Program-made: the position numbers and the translations under genes
Notes under the pieces: generated by a model
Databases searched by the model: none
Told to the model about the DNA's origin: nothing
What the model saw: only the letters and a program-made list of their open reading frames with translations
Origin: Cymbomonas tetramitiformis
Lineage: Eukaryota; Chlorophyta; Pyramimonadophyceae; Pyramimonadales; Pyramimonadaceae
DNA: 64,000 nucleotides
Direction of reading: 5' to 3'
Assembly (NCBI GenBank): GCA_001247695.2
Contig: LGRX02034669.1
Span: 1 to 64,000, forward strand
Shown here: one piece after another, positions 34,540-45,902 of the stretch
Layout of the letters: the number at the start of each line of letters is the position of its first letter
Position numbering within the stretch: position 1 is the first letter of the stretch

Positions 34540-35800
34540 AGAGAGGACCCGTCATCTTCAACTCCCCTTCCAACATCACCCTTTTGTCCTCCGCGGTATG
34601 GTAGCTGCTGAAACCGTGCGTCTTCACCAACACTCCGTCCTCACGCCCCTTCACAAAGGCCTGATAGGCTTCCAAAAGTTGGCCCTGCAGCTCCACCCGC
34701 TACCTTTTGCTTCTCCACGACCGTGCACTTGTCCAGGGTTTCCGGCTCGTGGTTCAGCGCACTGGCGCGAAACAATACCACCCGCGGCGATCGGCGCCAG
34801 CCACCTCCTTTCCTTTGCCTGCCGATTCCGCTTCCACAAAGGGCCCTTGCAGATATAGGACCCACAAACCCACACACCCACTCCGGGACTGCATCAGCAC
34901 AGGCTTCACAGCCGGTCCCGCAATCTAATACTTTCATGGGTGGGCCTTGTGCAGAACCACTCTCACGAATGCAAACTCCCCGCGGCTGGCGTCCCTGCAC
35001 TTCAGGCGTCCGCTCAGGTCAGCCCCCAGTGTCGAACAATCGTGTCCTGGCTTTAGGCGAATTCTCCCTTACACGCCAACGCCTCCTGCAAATATGGTGT
35101 TAACATTTTCTCATTGCACAACCCGCTGCTGAACACAGCGCGCTCACAACAATCCAGCCCGCAACCACGCACCGGTCACCGGATAGGTGGTGTTCACAGG
35201 CAGCACAAATCCGTTCTCGTCGGTGTAAAAATTATGAGCTGACCACCGCGGGCTCTCCGCACCGTGCTCGAAGGTCACAGCTCCGTGCACTAGCCCCCCA
35301 GCAAACAACACCACCACCCCCGGCCTGCTGCAGATGCACCGTCAAACTTTCGCCAACCTCATTACCGTCAATATGCGAACCGGGATAGACCCTGAACGGA
35401 TACTATTATTGTCAGTCAGGATCACGAGTACCCCGCACTTCCCCGCGTCGTAGTGGCTTTCCTGCCGCTTCGCCTTCATCATGGTGAGTAGCGCTGTGCG
35501 CGTCATGTCAGAACACCTTCGCGCATCACCAGCCTGTCCCCATCCGGCAGCACCTTACGGAGCTCACCAAAGATCCCCTCTAGCCGCTACATGAAAGGTG
35601 CACCGTTGTCGAAGTTCACGATCAGACGCTTCTCGTCCTTTACGGCCCGGTGTCTCCATCCTTTCTCTTCGGAATCCCTGGAAGTTAAACTTGGCGTTGT
35701 CGTAGTTCTATCCCGCATGGAACTCCTTATGTAATTCCTCAGGGGAGGTGCGGTCGTCCTCCAGGTGCCCTACGACATAACCTTCATTCATTTAACAACG
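34540..35800 (-). pseudogene. Decayed ORFs of unknown function
   Basis: Minus-strand frames with protein-like stretches interrupted by stops and shifts: MNEGYVVGHLEDDRTSPEEL, NAKFNFQGFRRER, DEKRLIVNFDNGAPFM, ELRKVLPDGDRLVMREG, AKRQESHYDAGKCGVLVILT, NFYTDENGFVLPVNTTYPVT and FVKGREDGVLVKTHGFSSYH. They lie between the ORFs at 35816-36514 and 33334-34531 in the same orientation. The three probably belonged to one mobile element or virus-like insertion. I recognise no family. Confidence 0.35.
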
Positions 35801-35815
35801 AAGCTGTCCAGTCGT

Positions 35816-36514
35816 CTATCTGGCAGGGCCACCCCCCGCGGATAAGGCACCTGCCCGTCTGCGCACGCCCCGTCCGATCCCATGATCTGAGCACCCGCTG
35901 CGGGGCTGCTCTTGCGAGCTCCGCTGGAGGTCCTGCGGGACAGCTCCAAGCGGCGAATGGACGCCGTCCTCCGCCCAAAGCCCCGACACGGCTGCCTTTG
36001 CCGCAGCCATTCTCACCTTTTCGGTCAAGAATGCATACATGTTGCCTAAAACACTCTTAAAGCTCTCGGCAAGAGGGGGTTCCACCGGCCAACTCTTGCT
36101 GTTTTTAAGCGCGATAAGTGCGCAATATGTGGACATGTCAGGTGCGCTGCGCCCCGGCCACTTGCCTTCACCCAAGACGTCCACGAAATTGCAAAACTCA
36201 GACAGGGACAAGCCAAAGTCGATATAACGTGTCGTGTCTTCTCTGTACAGATACGTAGGGTGTTTGATCTGCACAGCGTCAGCGGACTGAAGGAGTTCGC
36301 GCACACCTGAAGCGTCCCACTTCGACGCGACGGAAGCAAGGTGCTCGAACGTCTCTTGAGCTGCAGCCCCATCAGTCTGAAAAGCTGCAGCAGTCTTCAC
36401 CGCAGCTTTTTGGCTACTGCCCAAAATCACAGTCCTGTCACAAGGACCGAAGTGATTTGGGGCTATCCGCCGCGTTTTTTCGATATAGTTGATATTTGAG
36501 TGTTTTGACATCAT
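35816..36514 (-). CDS. Hypothetical protein, remnant of the same cluster
   Basis: 232 codons with ordinary composition, starting MMSKHSNINYIEKTRR. The core from about residue 45 to 180 looks like a real soluble helical domain (FEHLASVASKWDASGVRELL, YIDFGLSLSEFCNFVDVLG). The last 40 or so residues are Arg/Gly/Ser-rich and look like an out-of-frame tail. The N-terminal CDRTVILGSSQKA is encoded by the dispersed hairpin motif at 36412-36450, so the start is probably not original. No homologue recognised. Confidence 0.35.
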   Translation of the reverse strand: MMSKHSNINYIEKTRRIAPNHFGPCDRTVILGSSQKAAVKTAAAFQTDGAAAQETFEHLASVASKWDASGVRELLQSADAVQIKHPTYLYREDTTRYIDFGLSLSEFCNFVDVLGEGKWPGRSAPDMSTYCALIALKNSKSWPVEPPLAESFKSVLGNMYAFLTEKVRMAAAKAAVSGLWAEDGVHSPLGAVPQDLQRSSQEQPRSGCSDHGIGRGVRRRAGALSAGGGPAR

Positions 36515-36773
36515 ATTTGGGTGTTCAAGAATTTATCACGAACCTCTTTTGGGTGCTATACTCGATATGGGCATGTGCTTGAGAGGAATGAAACGCGGGG
36601 GTAGTACCGACGAAAATCAAATAAAACTGCCGGTCCTTTCACAAGGACCGGAGTACCCGAAGCCGCGTACACCTACTAGATGGCCTCCAAATGCATCTAG
36701 CAATTAAACATATCATGTTTATGACCCAATAGTGCCCTCTAATATGTACCACCTCATAGATCGCCATGATACT

Positions 36774-37143
36774 AGAGAGTTTCCAGCAAGGAGTTCGAAC
36801 AGTGTTCTGAACACCAAATCGAACAGGATGACATGGACAACAAATGACAGAAATCGCTTGCCTGTACAAAAATCGCTCGCGTGTACATCGAAAACTGTGT
36901 CATAATAAAATTCGCGAACCTGTGTCATAATTCCTCGCCGGAGCGTGTTCAGAACAGTGTTCAGAACGAAAGTTTCCGATCACCTCGTCAGTGTTAGGTG
37001 ATCAGAAATTTCTGTTCTGAACACTGTTCTGAACACGCGAGAGGTGACGTCACGTTGACGTGTCCGTCACGATTCCAGCGTGGATGATGACCCTGTTGGA
37101 TTTGGTGTTCAGAACACTGTTCAAAACTTGCTGGAAACTCTCT
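36774..37143. mobile_element. MITE with terminal inverted repeats and ACT target duplication
   Basis: The 5' end AGAGAGTTTCCAGCAAGGAG and about 55 bases are the inverse of the 3' end at about 37090-37143. Flanks are ACT (36771-36773) and ACT (37144-37146). The arms contain the palindrome-like GTTCAGAACACTGTTCTGAAC several times, so the element folds back on itself. No ORF. A 75-base end of the same family is at 60202-60276. Confidence 0.8.
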
Positions 37144-37784
37144 ACTTGCGCAGTCATGGCTCGCAATAGCATGCACTCACGGATTTTCGGATCATATGCA
37201 TATTAGGACCTAAAAAATATGTCAACCCATAATTTTTAGAGTACATGCAATGCACAATACTGCCAGTTATGGTGATGTTAATACCTCAAAAAATCAATTG
37301 ATATGTATATATGAACACTACAATGTGCTAGCAGCCATACGTGAATAATGCAGATGCTATTCGACAAAATTCTTCAAGCCTTCAAGAAAGTTTTTGCTGC
37401 ATAAAAGAGTGGATATACGCGTGGATATACAAGCACTCGATATATGAGAGTGGATATGCGACCCAATATACACTGAGAACGCGCATAATCTTTTGCGTAT
37501 GATTGGATATGATGTTAGGGTATATCTTGGAAGGTTGGCGGGCTTGTGAGACCTATAATTCAATTGGATAAAAATTATTAAAGGCATGGTGTGTTTTTAA
37601 ACGTCCTCCGAAAGTTGCAAGTGAATAATGATCGGGTACATGCTTCAAATGCACTGGATATACTCATTTCATGACGATATATTGTCAATAGCGCGTGAAG
37701 GCACATAGTATAGGTCCATTGGAAACTAACATTCCGGGTGGGGTGCACTCGGAACGCCAAGAGGACGGCTTTAAAAATTTCCGA

Positions 37785-37862
37785 AAAGTCGGTCCTTGTG
37801 ACAGGACCGGACGCGATTCCAGTCCTGTCACAAGGATCATTGGGCAGTAGCCATTTTGGACT
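37785..37862. repeat. Dispersed hairpin motif GTCCTGTCACAAGGAC, inverted pair
   Basis: GGTCCTTGTGACAGGAC and AGTCCTGTCACAAGGA face each other across 13 bases, followed by the border TGGGCAGTAGCC. Related copies: 36412-36450, 36630-36655 and 40158-40240. The rest of 37150-38550 is AT-rich with no gene that I can support. Confidence 0.65.
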
Positions 37863-38614
37863 TGTTGGTCTTGTTGGACCCTCGCCCGCCCCAGCAAGAA
37901 CCGAGCACCCGGCCCCTTCCGCAGCAGCCACTACTGGAACATGCATGTCGCCCTCCGCGCTCACGCCCGCCCCTGACGTCGTCTGCTGCAGCGGCATGGG
38001 TGACATATATGACATGGGGCAGATGGCACATTTTCGATTAGGCGACACCTTCTAATATGTATCACCAATCATACACGAACACATATTCGATATTGAGTTA
38101 TTGACCATTGAATTTGGAATTTGCGAATGAAAATATGAGGGAATCTTCACAGCCAATAATTACCTGACATTAGTACCTCACTATACTATAAAACACGATC
38201 GCGATTTGACAGATCCCGATTTGCGGGTCCGGTTTCCGGGTGTGCGCTGCGCTGTTGCGTTGCGTTGGCGTATGATTGGCTGATACACATATAGGTGACA
38301 CCATGCGCTCACTCGACGAGAACTTTCAAACGCAACTCGACCAGAATTTTTAAATATCAACAGCAAGCCTCGCAGCTTACCTTCAGTTTCCCAAATTTTT
38401 CGCAGCAACAGCAGCTGATTTTGGCGGCGCTATTACACAGTTAGCAGTACTTCACTACGTTCATTACTTCTGACATTTTGGCAATGTTGGTTAAACGCGT
38501 TTCTTGTTTTTTGTTGCTCCTGCGTTCTCGTCAATAAGCACATTTCGTTGTGTACGTTCTTCGTCTAGATTTGATGAGGCTGGACGGGCAATCGACACCC
38601 TACTATAGCAGGCT

Positions 38615-38882
38615 ATGGACGCCGTGGAGGCCCCCCTGGAGGCTGTCAAGTGCAGGCCCAGAATTCGCAGGGACCCAAACACGGGGATCAGGCTGCCGAA
38701 AGCTAAGCATAGGACACGGGATAAAACGCTGAAGGTGGCGGCAGTGCTTCAAGAAATGCTAGCAATTGATAAAGCGACGGGGGAGACTCCAAGTGCAGCG
38801 CTTCTGGAGGAAGCCATGGCAGAACAACAAGAAGACGGGGACCCGGACCAGGTTGGGGAAGGATCCGAAAAAATGTTATTTC
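38615..38882 (+). pseudogene. ORF fragment interrupted by TIR element
   Basis: About 89 codons (CRPRIRRDPNTGIRLPKAKH ... AMAEQQEDGDPDQVGEG), basic then acidic. The ORF runs directly into the inverted terminal repeat at 38883. The likely continuation is beyond the element at 39840. It resembles a linker segment of a retroelement ORF, but this is not certain. Confidence 0.35.
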
Positions 38883-39836
38883 AGAATATAAAAGTGACAA
38901 TCCTCGAACACAAATTTGAATTCTTAATTCTAGAATAGATTTGCCCCTCAAAAATTCTTTCCGCATTTCAAGAATGAGATTTTCCCAAAATTTCCCCCAC
39001 CTCCTTTCATTCTTCACATCGTTCTTAAAGGGGATTCGGGATATCAGGTGCGTCATCCGTAACGTAATATATCGAAATCGGTTATATATTCGAAACGTAT
39101 CTGAAACGCGTCCGAAACGCACCGATTGTGTGTCACCGCGTATCCGCTCCGTCTTGCATCGGGTTTTACCTGACCGATAGAACACCGAGTACGTGACGAG
39201 ACGTTAGCCATGTCATCATGACACGTGGTCTTTATGTCCAATAAGCATATGTTCCGTGGTAATCCTAATTTACCAGCCTATAAGCTAACCGCGATGTAGC
39301 GAATATTCAAAATGTTTATATACACTAAACGACCTGGTGGTAAAATCATATTCTATATTTGCCATGCGGATGCGGTTGACATCCACGTTTCAGTTAGGGC
39401 TGACAGCACGCTGCCAGGTGCTCATAATATGTCCCATATGCGTATATGATATGTGTGGTATGTTTGCGCTATGCATGATGCTTTTATGCGATGCGTATGT
39501 CGAGCGGCTGACTCGATGCGTGCCCGATTACCCCCACCCTTGCGCGGCGTCCCAGATCCCATATCTTGCACGGATCCCGCGCGCGCAAAAAGTATGTTGT
39601 GCCTAACACCCCTGATAATCACTGTGCAAAGTTTCAATGCTTGCGTACTATCGCTCAGACCTCTACCTCACGCTGCTGGACAGTGACTTACGTAAGCAAT
39701 TCACTGTCCATCAAACGGGAGGTTGAGGTCTGAGCGAAAACGTGTGCCATATCGAGGGACCATATAATTCTTCTCAGTTTGTATTCCAGAATTAAGAAAT
39801 CGAATTTGTATTCCAGGATCGTCACTTTCATATTCT
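38883..39836. mobile_element. 954-bp element with 56-bp terminal inverted repeats
   Basis: 38883-38938 (AGAATATAAAAGTGACAATC...) is the inverse of 39781-39836 with about nine mismatches. No transposase ORF is inside, so it is non-autonomous. I could not define a target duplication. Confidence 0.7.
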
Positions 39837-39839
39837 AGC

Positions 39840-40962
39840 AAAATTGTCCACCCGGAAAGGATCACGCCCGAAGGACACCTGCGTGGAACCAGAGGACCCC
39901 CGCGGGTGGGCGGAAGCTGAGTTGGATCAGTACAGAAAGGAGGCGAAGTCGTTTATCAAAGACTACACGGCAGAAACGTGGGACAAGTTTGTCCAGACGT
40001 TCCGAAGTAACTACCACAGGATGAGGAAATCTGCCCACAAGTTCGTTTTTCGGGACCGCACTGCGCTCCCGAAAGGAAGAACTTAGGAATTTGGGACAAG
40101 AACTCCAGGATGGCAGTTGGGGCGGAGGCCACCGCAGAAACCTGAAGCCTTGAGCACCCCAGAATGGCTACTGCCCGGAAGTCCTTGTTGTGGTAGGACC
40201 AGAAACGCGCGTAGTCCTATGACAAGGACCACCGGTTCGCGATTTCTTTTGGGCCGGCAGATGGCCTCTATGATGCGGGCATGCGGAAACCAGCACAAAC
40301 ATGACCACCGCAAGGCACAACGAGATGGCGAGGACCCTCTACAAGGCGATCAGGATGGGAAGGACAGGGGCAAGCTGAAACACAAGCCCCATATGGATCA
40401 CACACCACGCTGGTCTGGACGGGACAAACAGGTGTACAAGACCAATCTCGAACTTCATACTCAGAAGAGGGCAATGCCGCAAATACGGCAAAGACCACCC
40501 CGGGTCAGAGGACCCGCCAGACGACATACCACACTTTGTGGATATAGTCATGGTCAAGGGTGCCGAACACGTCAGGGACGCTCCCTCGGGCAGGCCGGGG
40601 ACCACTCACAGGGAGGACGTGGACGAGATCCACCGCGTAGAGGTAGCCTTCACATGGGACGCGCGCTGGTACGTATCCCTTCACGAGAAACTCAACAAGT
40701 ACGAGCCCCTCATGGAGCTACTCCGATCGAAGGGCCACAAAGTGTTCTTACTCCCGACGGTCTTCGGGACCACGGGGTCGGTATATATATGAACACAATG
40801 AAAGGGCACTCACGCAGCACCTCGGCTTCAAGAGGAAGGAAGCGGAGGCCCTCCTCAGAAAAATCAGTGACATCTCGGTGGACTGGGCCACCAAGATGTT
40901 GATTTCGCACAACAAATCTGAAAAGAAGAAGGCTCTCAAAAACAGTCAGAAGCCGCCTTGAA
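39840..40962 (+). pseudogene. LINE-like retrotransposon C-terminal remnant
   Basis: Frames from 39844 (WAEAELDQYRKEAKSFIKDY ...) to the TGA at 40960-40962. The region 40290-40790 has features of the tail of non-LTR reverse transcriptase ORFs: HNEMARTLYKAIRMG, PHFVDIVMVKG, VEVAFTWDARWY, LNKYEPLMELLRSKGHKV and PTVFGTTGSV. The last part (HNERALTQHLGFKRKEAEAL ... ALKNSQKPP) needs another one-base shift. Multiple stops make it a pseudogene. It contains a hairpin-motif insertion at 40158-40240. 40965-41727 shows no gene; a short duplication (GCGTA-TTCATAGGATGCTT) is at 41535-41600. Confidence 0.4.
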
Positions 40963-42589
40963 ATTGTATGTGACTAGGACAGGCGTAACAGCTGTGCACC
41001 TTCGAATATCACGCTTCCAATAGGAAGAGTCACATGTTTTTCTTTTTCTTTCTTCGTCTACCGCGGCTCCAGCGGTAAGTTTTCGCTACGGGCCGCATGT
41101 TTTATGCCCTTTCCACACAATTCATCTCGTTGTTTGCGGTTTTGGCTGTGTAGCAGCACGATCGAGGACACATCCTTGCGGGATCTTTTGTCGCTCAGAG
41201 TTGCGTCCGTGCTGTAACGTGCTTGTTTTCTGCAGTTTGAATCAGCGTTTTTTTAATGATAGCAGCGCGACTGATGACTGTCCCCGGCGGGATCGTTCCC
41301 CGGTCTTTGCAGACCATGCTATGGCATAGAGTTTGCTGTCATGTACCTTTTTTAGCAAATCCGTGCTCGTTCCAGGCTGCTTGTCGCTTGCAATTTTAGT
41401 TGCATTACTATTGAAATTTTAGTTATAAACTATTATACTATCAATGGATTGGCTAGGCGTGCAGGTATTGCGATGCCTCTTCGAAGAGCTTTCGACATTC
41501 GCACGCACACGAAACAACCGAGAGTGGTAGCATGGCCTGCGTAATTCATAGGATGCTTAAAGGCACTTGAAACCCGGCCTGCGTAGTTCATAGGATGCTT
41601 GTGGGTTTAGCTGTTTGGAAATGCAAACTAATAAGTTAAAACCTGTAGGTACGCAAATGTAAGTATTTGTACCTCACTAGTCGGGGACGGAATTTTTGTG
41701 TAAGTTTTAACTGCGTGTTTGTTTATTCCCTACATTCTGGGAAAACCAGAAGACGCATCTTCTGAACGTCTTCTGAGACGTCTTCTGGGTCCAGAAGACA
41801 CTCAAAAGACGTCCAGAAGACGTCTTCTGCGCGCATTCTAATGTCTACCATCTTCTGGTTTCCAGAAGACGTGCAGAAGATCTTCCGGGAAGACATCCAG
41901 AAGTTATCTTATGGACGTCTTCTGTATGACTTCTGTACATCTTCTGAATTCCGGAAGATGTCTTCTTGATATCTTTTAGGTGTCTTCTGTACATCTTCCC
42001 GGAAGATCTTCTGGACGTCTTCCAGAACTCAGAAGATGGTAGACATTAGAAGTCGCGTAGAAGACGTCTTCTAGATGTCTTCTGGATATCTTCTGGAACC
42101 CGGAAGACGTCTAGAAGACATCTTCCGGAATTCAGAAGATGTACAGAAGTCATGCAGAAAACGTTCAGAAGATATCTTCTGAATGCCTTCTGCATGTCTA
42201 ATAAATTTCAACATTCGTATACGCATTCGCGAGGAATATTTTTAGGCTGAAATAAGCTTGCAAGAAGGATGAGTGCAAACAAGATGTATGGCATAATACA
42301 CTTCTCGCCATCCTTAACAAACATATTCTCAACGTTTGATACACGACAAGAGATGATTTATTTGTGTGGAAGGCTAAGATGCTTTGGAGACTAAAATTGC
42401 TTTAACAATATTACTTTTCAATCAAGAACCTAATCATAAGGAGGGCCACACATATTATTATCCTAACTAGCTAAGTGTCTAGAACTACTTCACATTCATG
42501 TTCTAAACAACTAGTCTAATTACCTAGAAACGATGTTCATCTAACATGCACACATGGCATAGGTCTTGGACCACGCAAAAACATGGGTT

Positions 42590-43000
42590 TTCCACTCGCT
42601 CGTTTTTAACCGATCTGAAAAACAACGCACACCAAAATACCAACACTTAGTAGAGTGAAAACACACAATGAATACAAGCACAAATTCCTAGGAAGGGTAA
42701 GGTAAGTACCTTTACTCTTCTAGTTGTGGGCGATGGGCTGAAAATGCGCTTTTCCCACTTGCTCATTTTCAGCCAATCTGAAAAACAAAGCGCAACTCAA
42801 AACCAAAGGTTAGTAAAGCGGAAAAACACAATGCATAAAGGCAGTATTTTCTAGGTGTGACACTAGGGGATGATAGAGCAAATACCTTTATTTGTGGTGT
42901 TGAGGTTGGGCTGAAAATTTACCTTTTGGACTAGGTCATTTTCAGCCGATCTGAAAAACAAAGCGCAACGCAAAACCAAAGGTTAGTAAAGCGCAAAAAT
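42590..43000. repeat. Tandem repeat of about 175 bp in the CACTA-like element
   Basis: Two and a half units containing TTTTCAGCCGATCTGAAAAAC, AAACCAAAGGTTAGTAAAGCG and TACCTTTA. No coding potential. Confidence 0.75.
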
Positions 43001-43049
43001 AGTACGAGACGAAATACAAGATTACCGAAGGAAAACAAAAAGGCCTAGT

Positions 43050-43120
43050 GGTGTGAGTTGGAATCGAACCAACATCATCTCGTCCAAAGGACGAGCGAGA
43101 ACACATGTCTCGTTCACACC
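43050..43120 (-). tRNA. tRNA-like sequence (anticodon TTT in the predicted loop)
   Basis: The minus strand folds as a 71-base cloverleaf: acceptor GGTGTGA/TCACACC, D stem GAGA/TCTC, anticodon stem CTCGT/ACGAG with loop CCTTTGG, 5-base variable loop, T stem GTTGG/CCAAC with loop TTCGATT. The B box (GGTTCGATTCC) is perfect. Against a working nuclear tRNA: no T8, a 7-base D loop without GG, C instead of T33, a poor A box, and an anticodon loop that can close into a 7-bp palindrome. It lies inside the CACTA-like element. It may be an organelle-derived or decayed tRNA-Lys-like copy. Confidence 0.45.
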
Positions 43121-44250
43121 TCAATTAGACGCTAAGCACGCCGAAGTGCGCGTAAAAAAACCAAGGCACGAAAAGCACCCGCAATCACTATTGAAGTATT
43201 GCGTTGTGCAACGTTTTTCTGTTAGACGAACTATTTTAAAAGGACCACTTCACCCAGCAGCAGTCCGCGGAAAACGAGGCTGCGGTGGAATTGAGTTGGA
43301 TGCAGGTGTAAAAGTGGTAGATGCAAATTTCACTTCAACGTTAAATAAAATTCAAACTCGAACGGTCATGTCGATGTGCGGTGCGGTGCTCGTGCTCACT
43401 CCCCTGCGCTGGGCCTGACGATGCGATGCGATGCGATGCGATGCTAATGCTAGCTGACGATGACGCCTGACCACGACCGCTAGAGCTGCCCAACTTAAAC
43501 TGGTCCGTTCATTTTTAACAGTGGCAATTTTCCGAATCCGACAGTCCATATACGATTCCAGAGATCAAAATACGATACATTCCTTTGTTGCTCCCCAGGA
43601 ATCTCTTCGGACCTTCCGATGTTCCCGATCTGAAAACATTGGACGGCTCAACTTTAGTTGGGCACCCCTAACGACCGCGACCACATCCACACGCCAGCGC
43701 CACACCTGACACCAGCGCAGCGCAGCGCTGGCAGATTTTCCGGGTTTGCTATCCGCGGTATCGTGCAGTCATCACGTCTCACGCGACTCACTGCGCGCGT
43801 GATCGACTGTTCGACCGTTGCTAGGAGGGATGGTGCTCTAAAACAAGAGCAGTTTCTTCTACCAAATTCGTCGGCCGTTTTAACTTAGTAACTTGGTACG
43901 TTTGCCCCTCTCCCGAACAAACCACTTGTTTTTTTGCACTTCTACCTACACCACACAATTATGCCCAGTATTGTGCACCTTATATGTTTTTTTTGTTTTT
44001 TCGCGATTTTTAAAGCTTTTTTCAAAAAAAAAACAAAAAAACAAAAAGACATACGGAAGACCCCCCAGATATCTTCTGTGCATCTTGTTACCCTCCAGAG
44101 ATGTCTTTGAGGAAGACGTGTCTTCTGGAAATCTGATACTTGTAGAAGTTCCACCAAACGTCTTAACACCCCTCTTCGGGGCGTCTTCCTCATTTTTTTG
44201 ACGATCTTCTACGCGTCTTCTAATGTCTACCTAGCGCCTACTCCGATCCA

Positions 44251-44703
44251 TTGGACTTGGCCGATGATCCGGGCACGGTGCACTTTCGACAACATAAGTG
44301 GCTGCTTGAGCCTCCCATTGGCGTCAACCTCCAAGGAATGGTGTTGAAGATACGGGATGCAATCGCATCGGGCGAACCATATCATCGTCCTCCGGAGCTT
44401 GTGAGTGATGGGGATAGGCGGATGAATCCGCAAAGGCTTTCACCTTCACCTCCGGCCCCGATGGATGAAGTTGTGGACATGACCTATACCGAAGTCCATG
44501 AGCCCGAGGACCCTCCCCCGGAGATGCCAACACGAAGGTGCGAACCGGTTGCCACGGCATGCCCGTATCTCCATGAAAGATGTATGCCTGCACGCTCCAT
44601 CGGAAGTCGTTCCGAACACGTTCCGAGCGTCTTCTGCGCATCTTCCGGGCTCATGGACTTCGGTAAATCTAACGTAGAGCAAAATGACAATAGCAGAATC
44701 TGA
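44251..44703 (+). CDS. Unknown ORF in CACTA-like element
   Basis: 150 codons on the same strand as the DUF4216-like ORF. The first two thirds look protein-like (LEPPIGVNLQGMVLKIRDAI, GEPYHRPPELVSDGDRRMNP) and then pass into the 110-base tandem repeat (TSNVEQND). Probably an exon of the transposon gene; no domain recognised. Confidence 0.35.
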   Translation: MDLADDPGTVHFRQHKWLLEPPIGVNLQGMVLKIRDAIASGEPYHRPPELVSDGDRRMNPQRLSPSPPAPMDEVVDMTYTEVHEPEDPPPEMPTRRCEPVATACPYLHERCMPARSIGSRSEHVPSVFCASSGLMDFGKSNVEQNDNSRI

Positions 44704-45150
44704 AATCAAGCATTCCAAAACTGAAATCTGAAATCCACCGTAGAGCAAAATCAGCCAAAACTGAAAATCGGAAATCTAATGTGGAGCAAAATGACACATA
44801 TAAAAATCTGAAATTGGTTTGTAAAATCTGAAATCAAGCATTCAAAAAACTGAAACCTGAAATCTAACGTAGAGCAAAATCAGCCAAAATTGAAATTTGG
44901 AAAATCTAACATAGAGCAAAATGACAAATGCAAAAGTCTGAAATGGAGCATTCCAAAAACTGAAAACTGACATCCAACATAGAGCCAAATTAGCCAAAAC
45001 TGAAAATCGGAAATCTAACGTAGAGCAAAATGACAAATGTAAAAAATCTGAAATCAAGCATTCCAAAAACTGAAATCAGAAAACTAACGTAGATCAAAAT
45101 TAGCTGAGATTGAAATTTTGGAAATCTAACGTAGAGCAAAATGACATATG
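44650..45150. repeat. Tandem repeat (about 60-130 bp) in the CACTA-like element
   Basis: Repeated AAATCTAACGTAGAGCAAAA with either TGACAAATGTAAAAATCTG or TCAGCCAAAACTGAAAATCGG, seven to eight half-units. Confidence 0.85.
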
Positions 45151-45902
45151 TAAAATTGCATATGCGCCGCTGGATGGATGTGCCGCTGCATATGCACGGT
45201 AGCGACCCCAAGGTCTGGCTGGGGAGACCATTCACGGAGAATGAAGCGGCACTCGTCGAAGGGCCTCCTCGCGTGCGTCAATCTTTCGGCTCGGTCGTGG
45301 TTCGAGGAGTTTGCTATCGCACGGCAGCTCAGGACAAGACGAAGAAAACTTGTCAACGTTACTTCCGAGCCTTTTTCTCTGGAGAAACATCAAAGGCCCG
45401 AGGAAATCGAGACTGACCGGTGCGTCCGTGCATTACGTTTTGGTGAATGTGCGCAGAATATGTACCGAATGTCTTCTGCGTGTCTTCTCGACGTCTTCGG
45501 GGATTCTTACTATAGAGTATTGTGGCTCCAACTCGCAGGTACGCCATGGTAGATAGCATCTACAAGGTCGACTTGGCCGCGAAAGAGTACATTCTTGTGA
45601 AGGGAAAGTGGTTCCCTGAATTCAACCAAGCGACGACAAAACGGTTTGCCAAGCTAAACTCGAAGTACGGGCCGGACAATACCGCAAAGGTGGTGTACAC
45701 ATACGACCCGGATGACCCCGAGACACCTTGGGACACTACTGATCCATTCATCCTGGCGGCTCAAATTGAGCACCAAGTTGTAATCAAGAAACACCCTGTG
45801 ATGAAGACGGCGGTGGTATTTGATTTAAAGGCTGACTTTTTCGAGTGCATCGACGATGATGGTTCACGACCGAAAGGTGCAAGACGCGAGAGGCGATCAT
45901 GA
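45141..45902 (+). pseudogene. DUF4216-like transposon protein (two or three frames)
   Basis: From 45141 one frame gives WMDVPLHMHGSDPKVWLGRP and PPRVRQSFGSVVVRGVCYRT. The frame from 45522-45902 gives YKVDLAAKEYILVKGKWFPE, KFAKLNSKYG and DTTDPFILAAQIEHQVVIKK. The order, Q-S-x-G-V-V-V-G followed later by D-P-F-I-L-A-x-Q, is that of the DUF4216 region next to the transposase in plant CACTA elements. The two halves are in different frames around 45400-45520, so there is either an intron or decay. There is no DDE domain in the window, so this copy is not autonomous. Confidence 0.45.
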
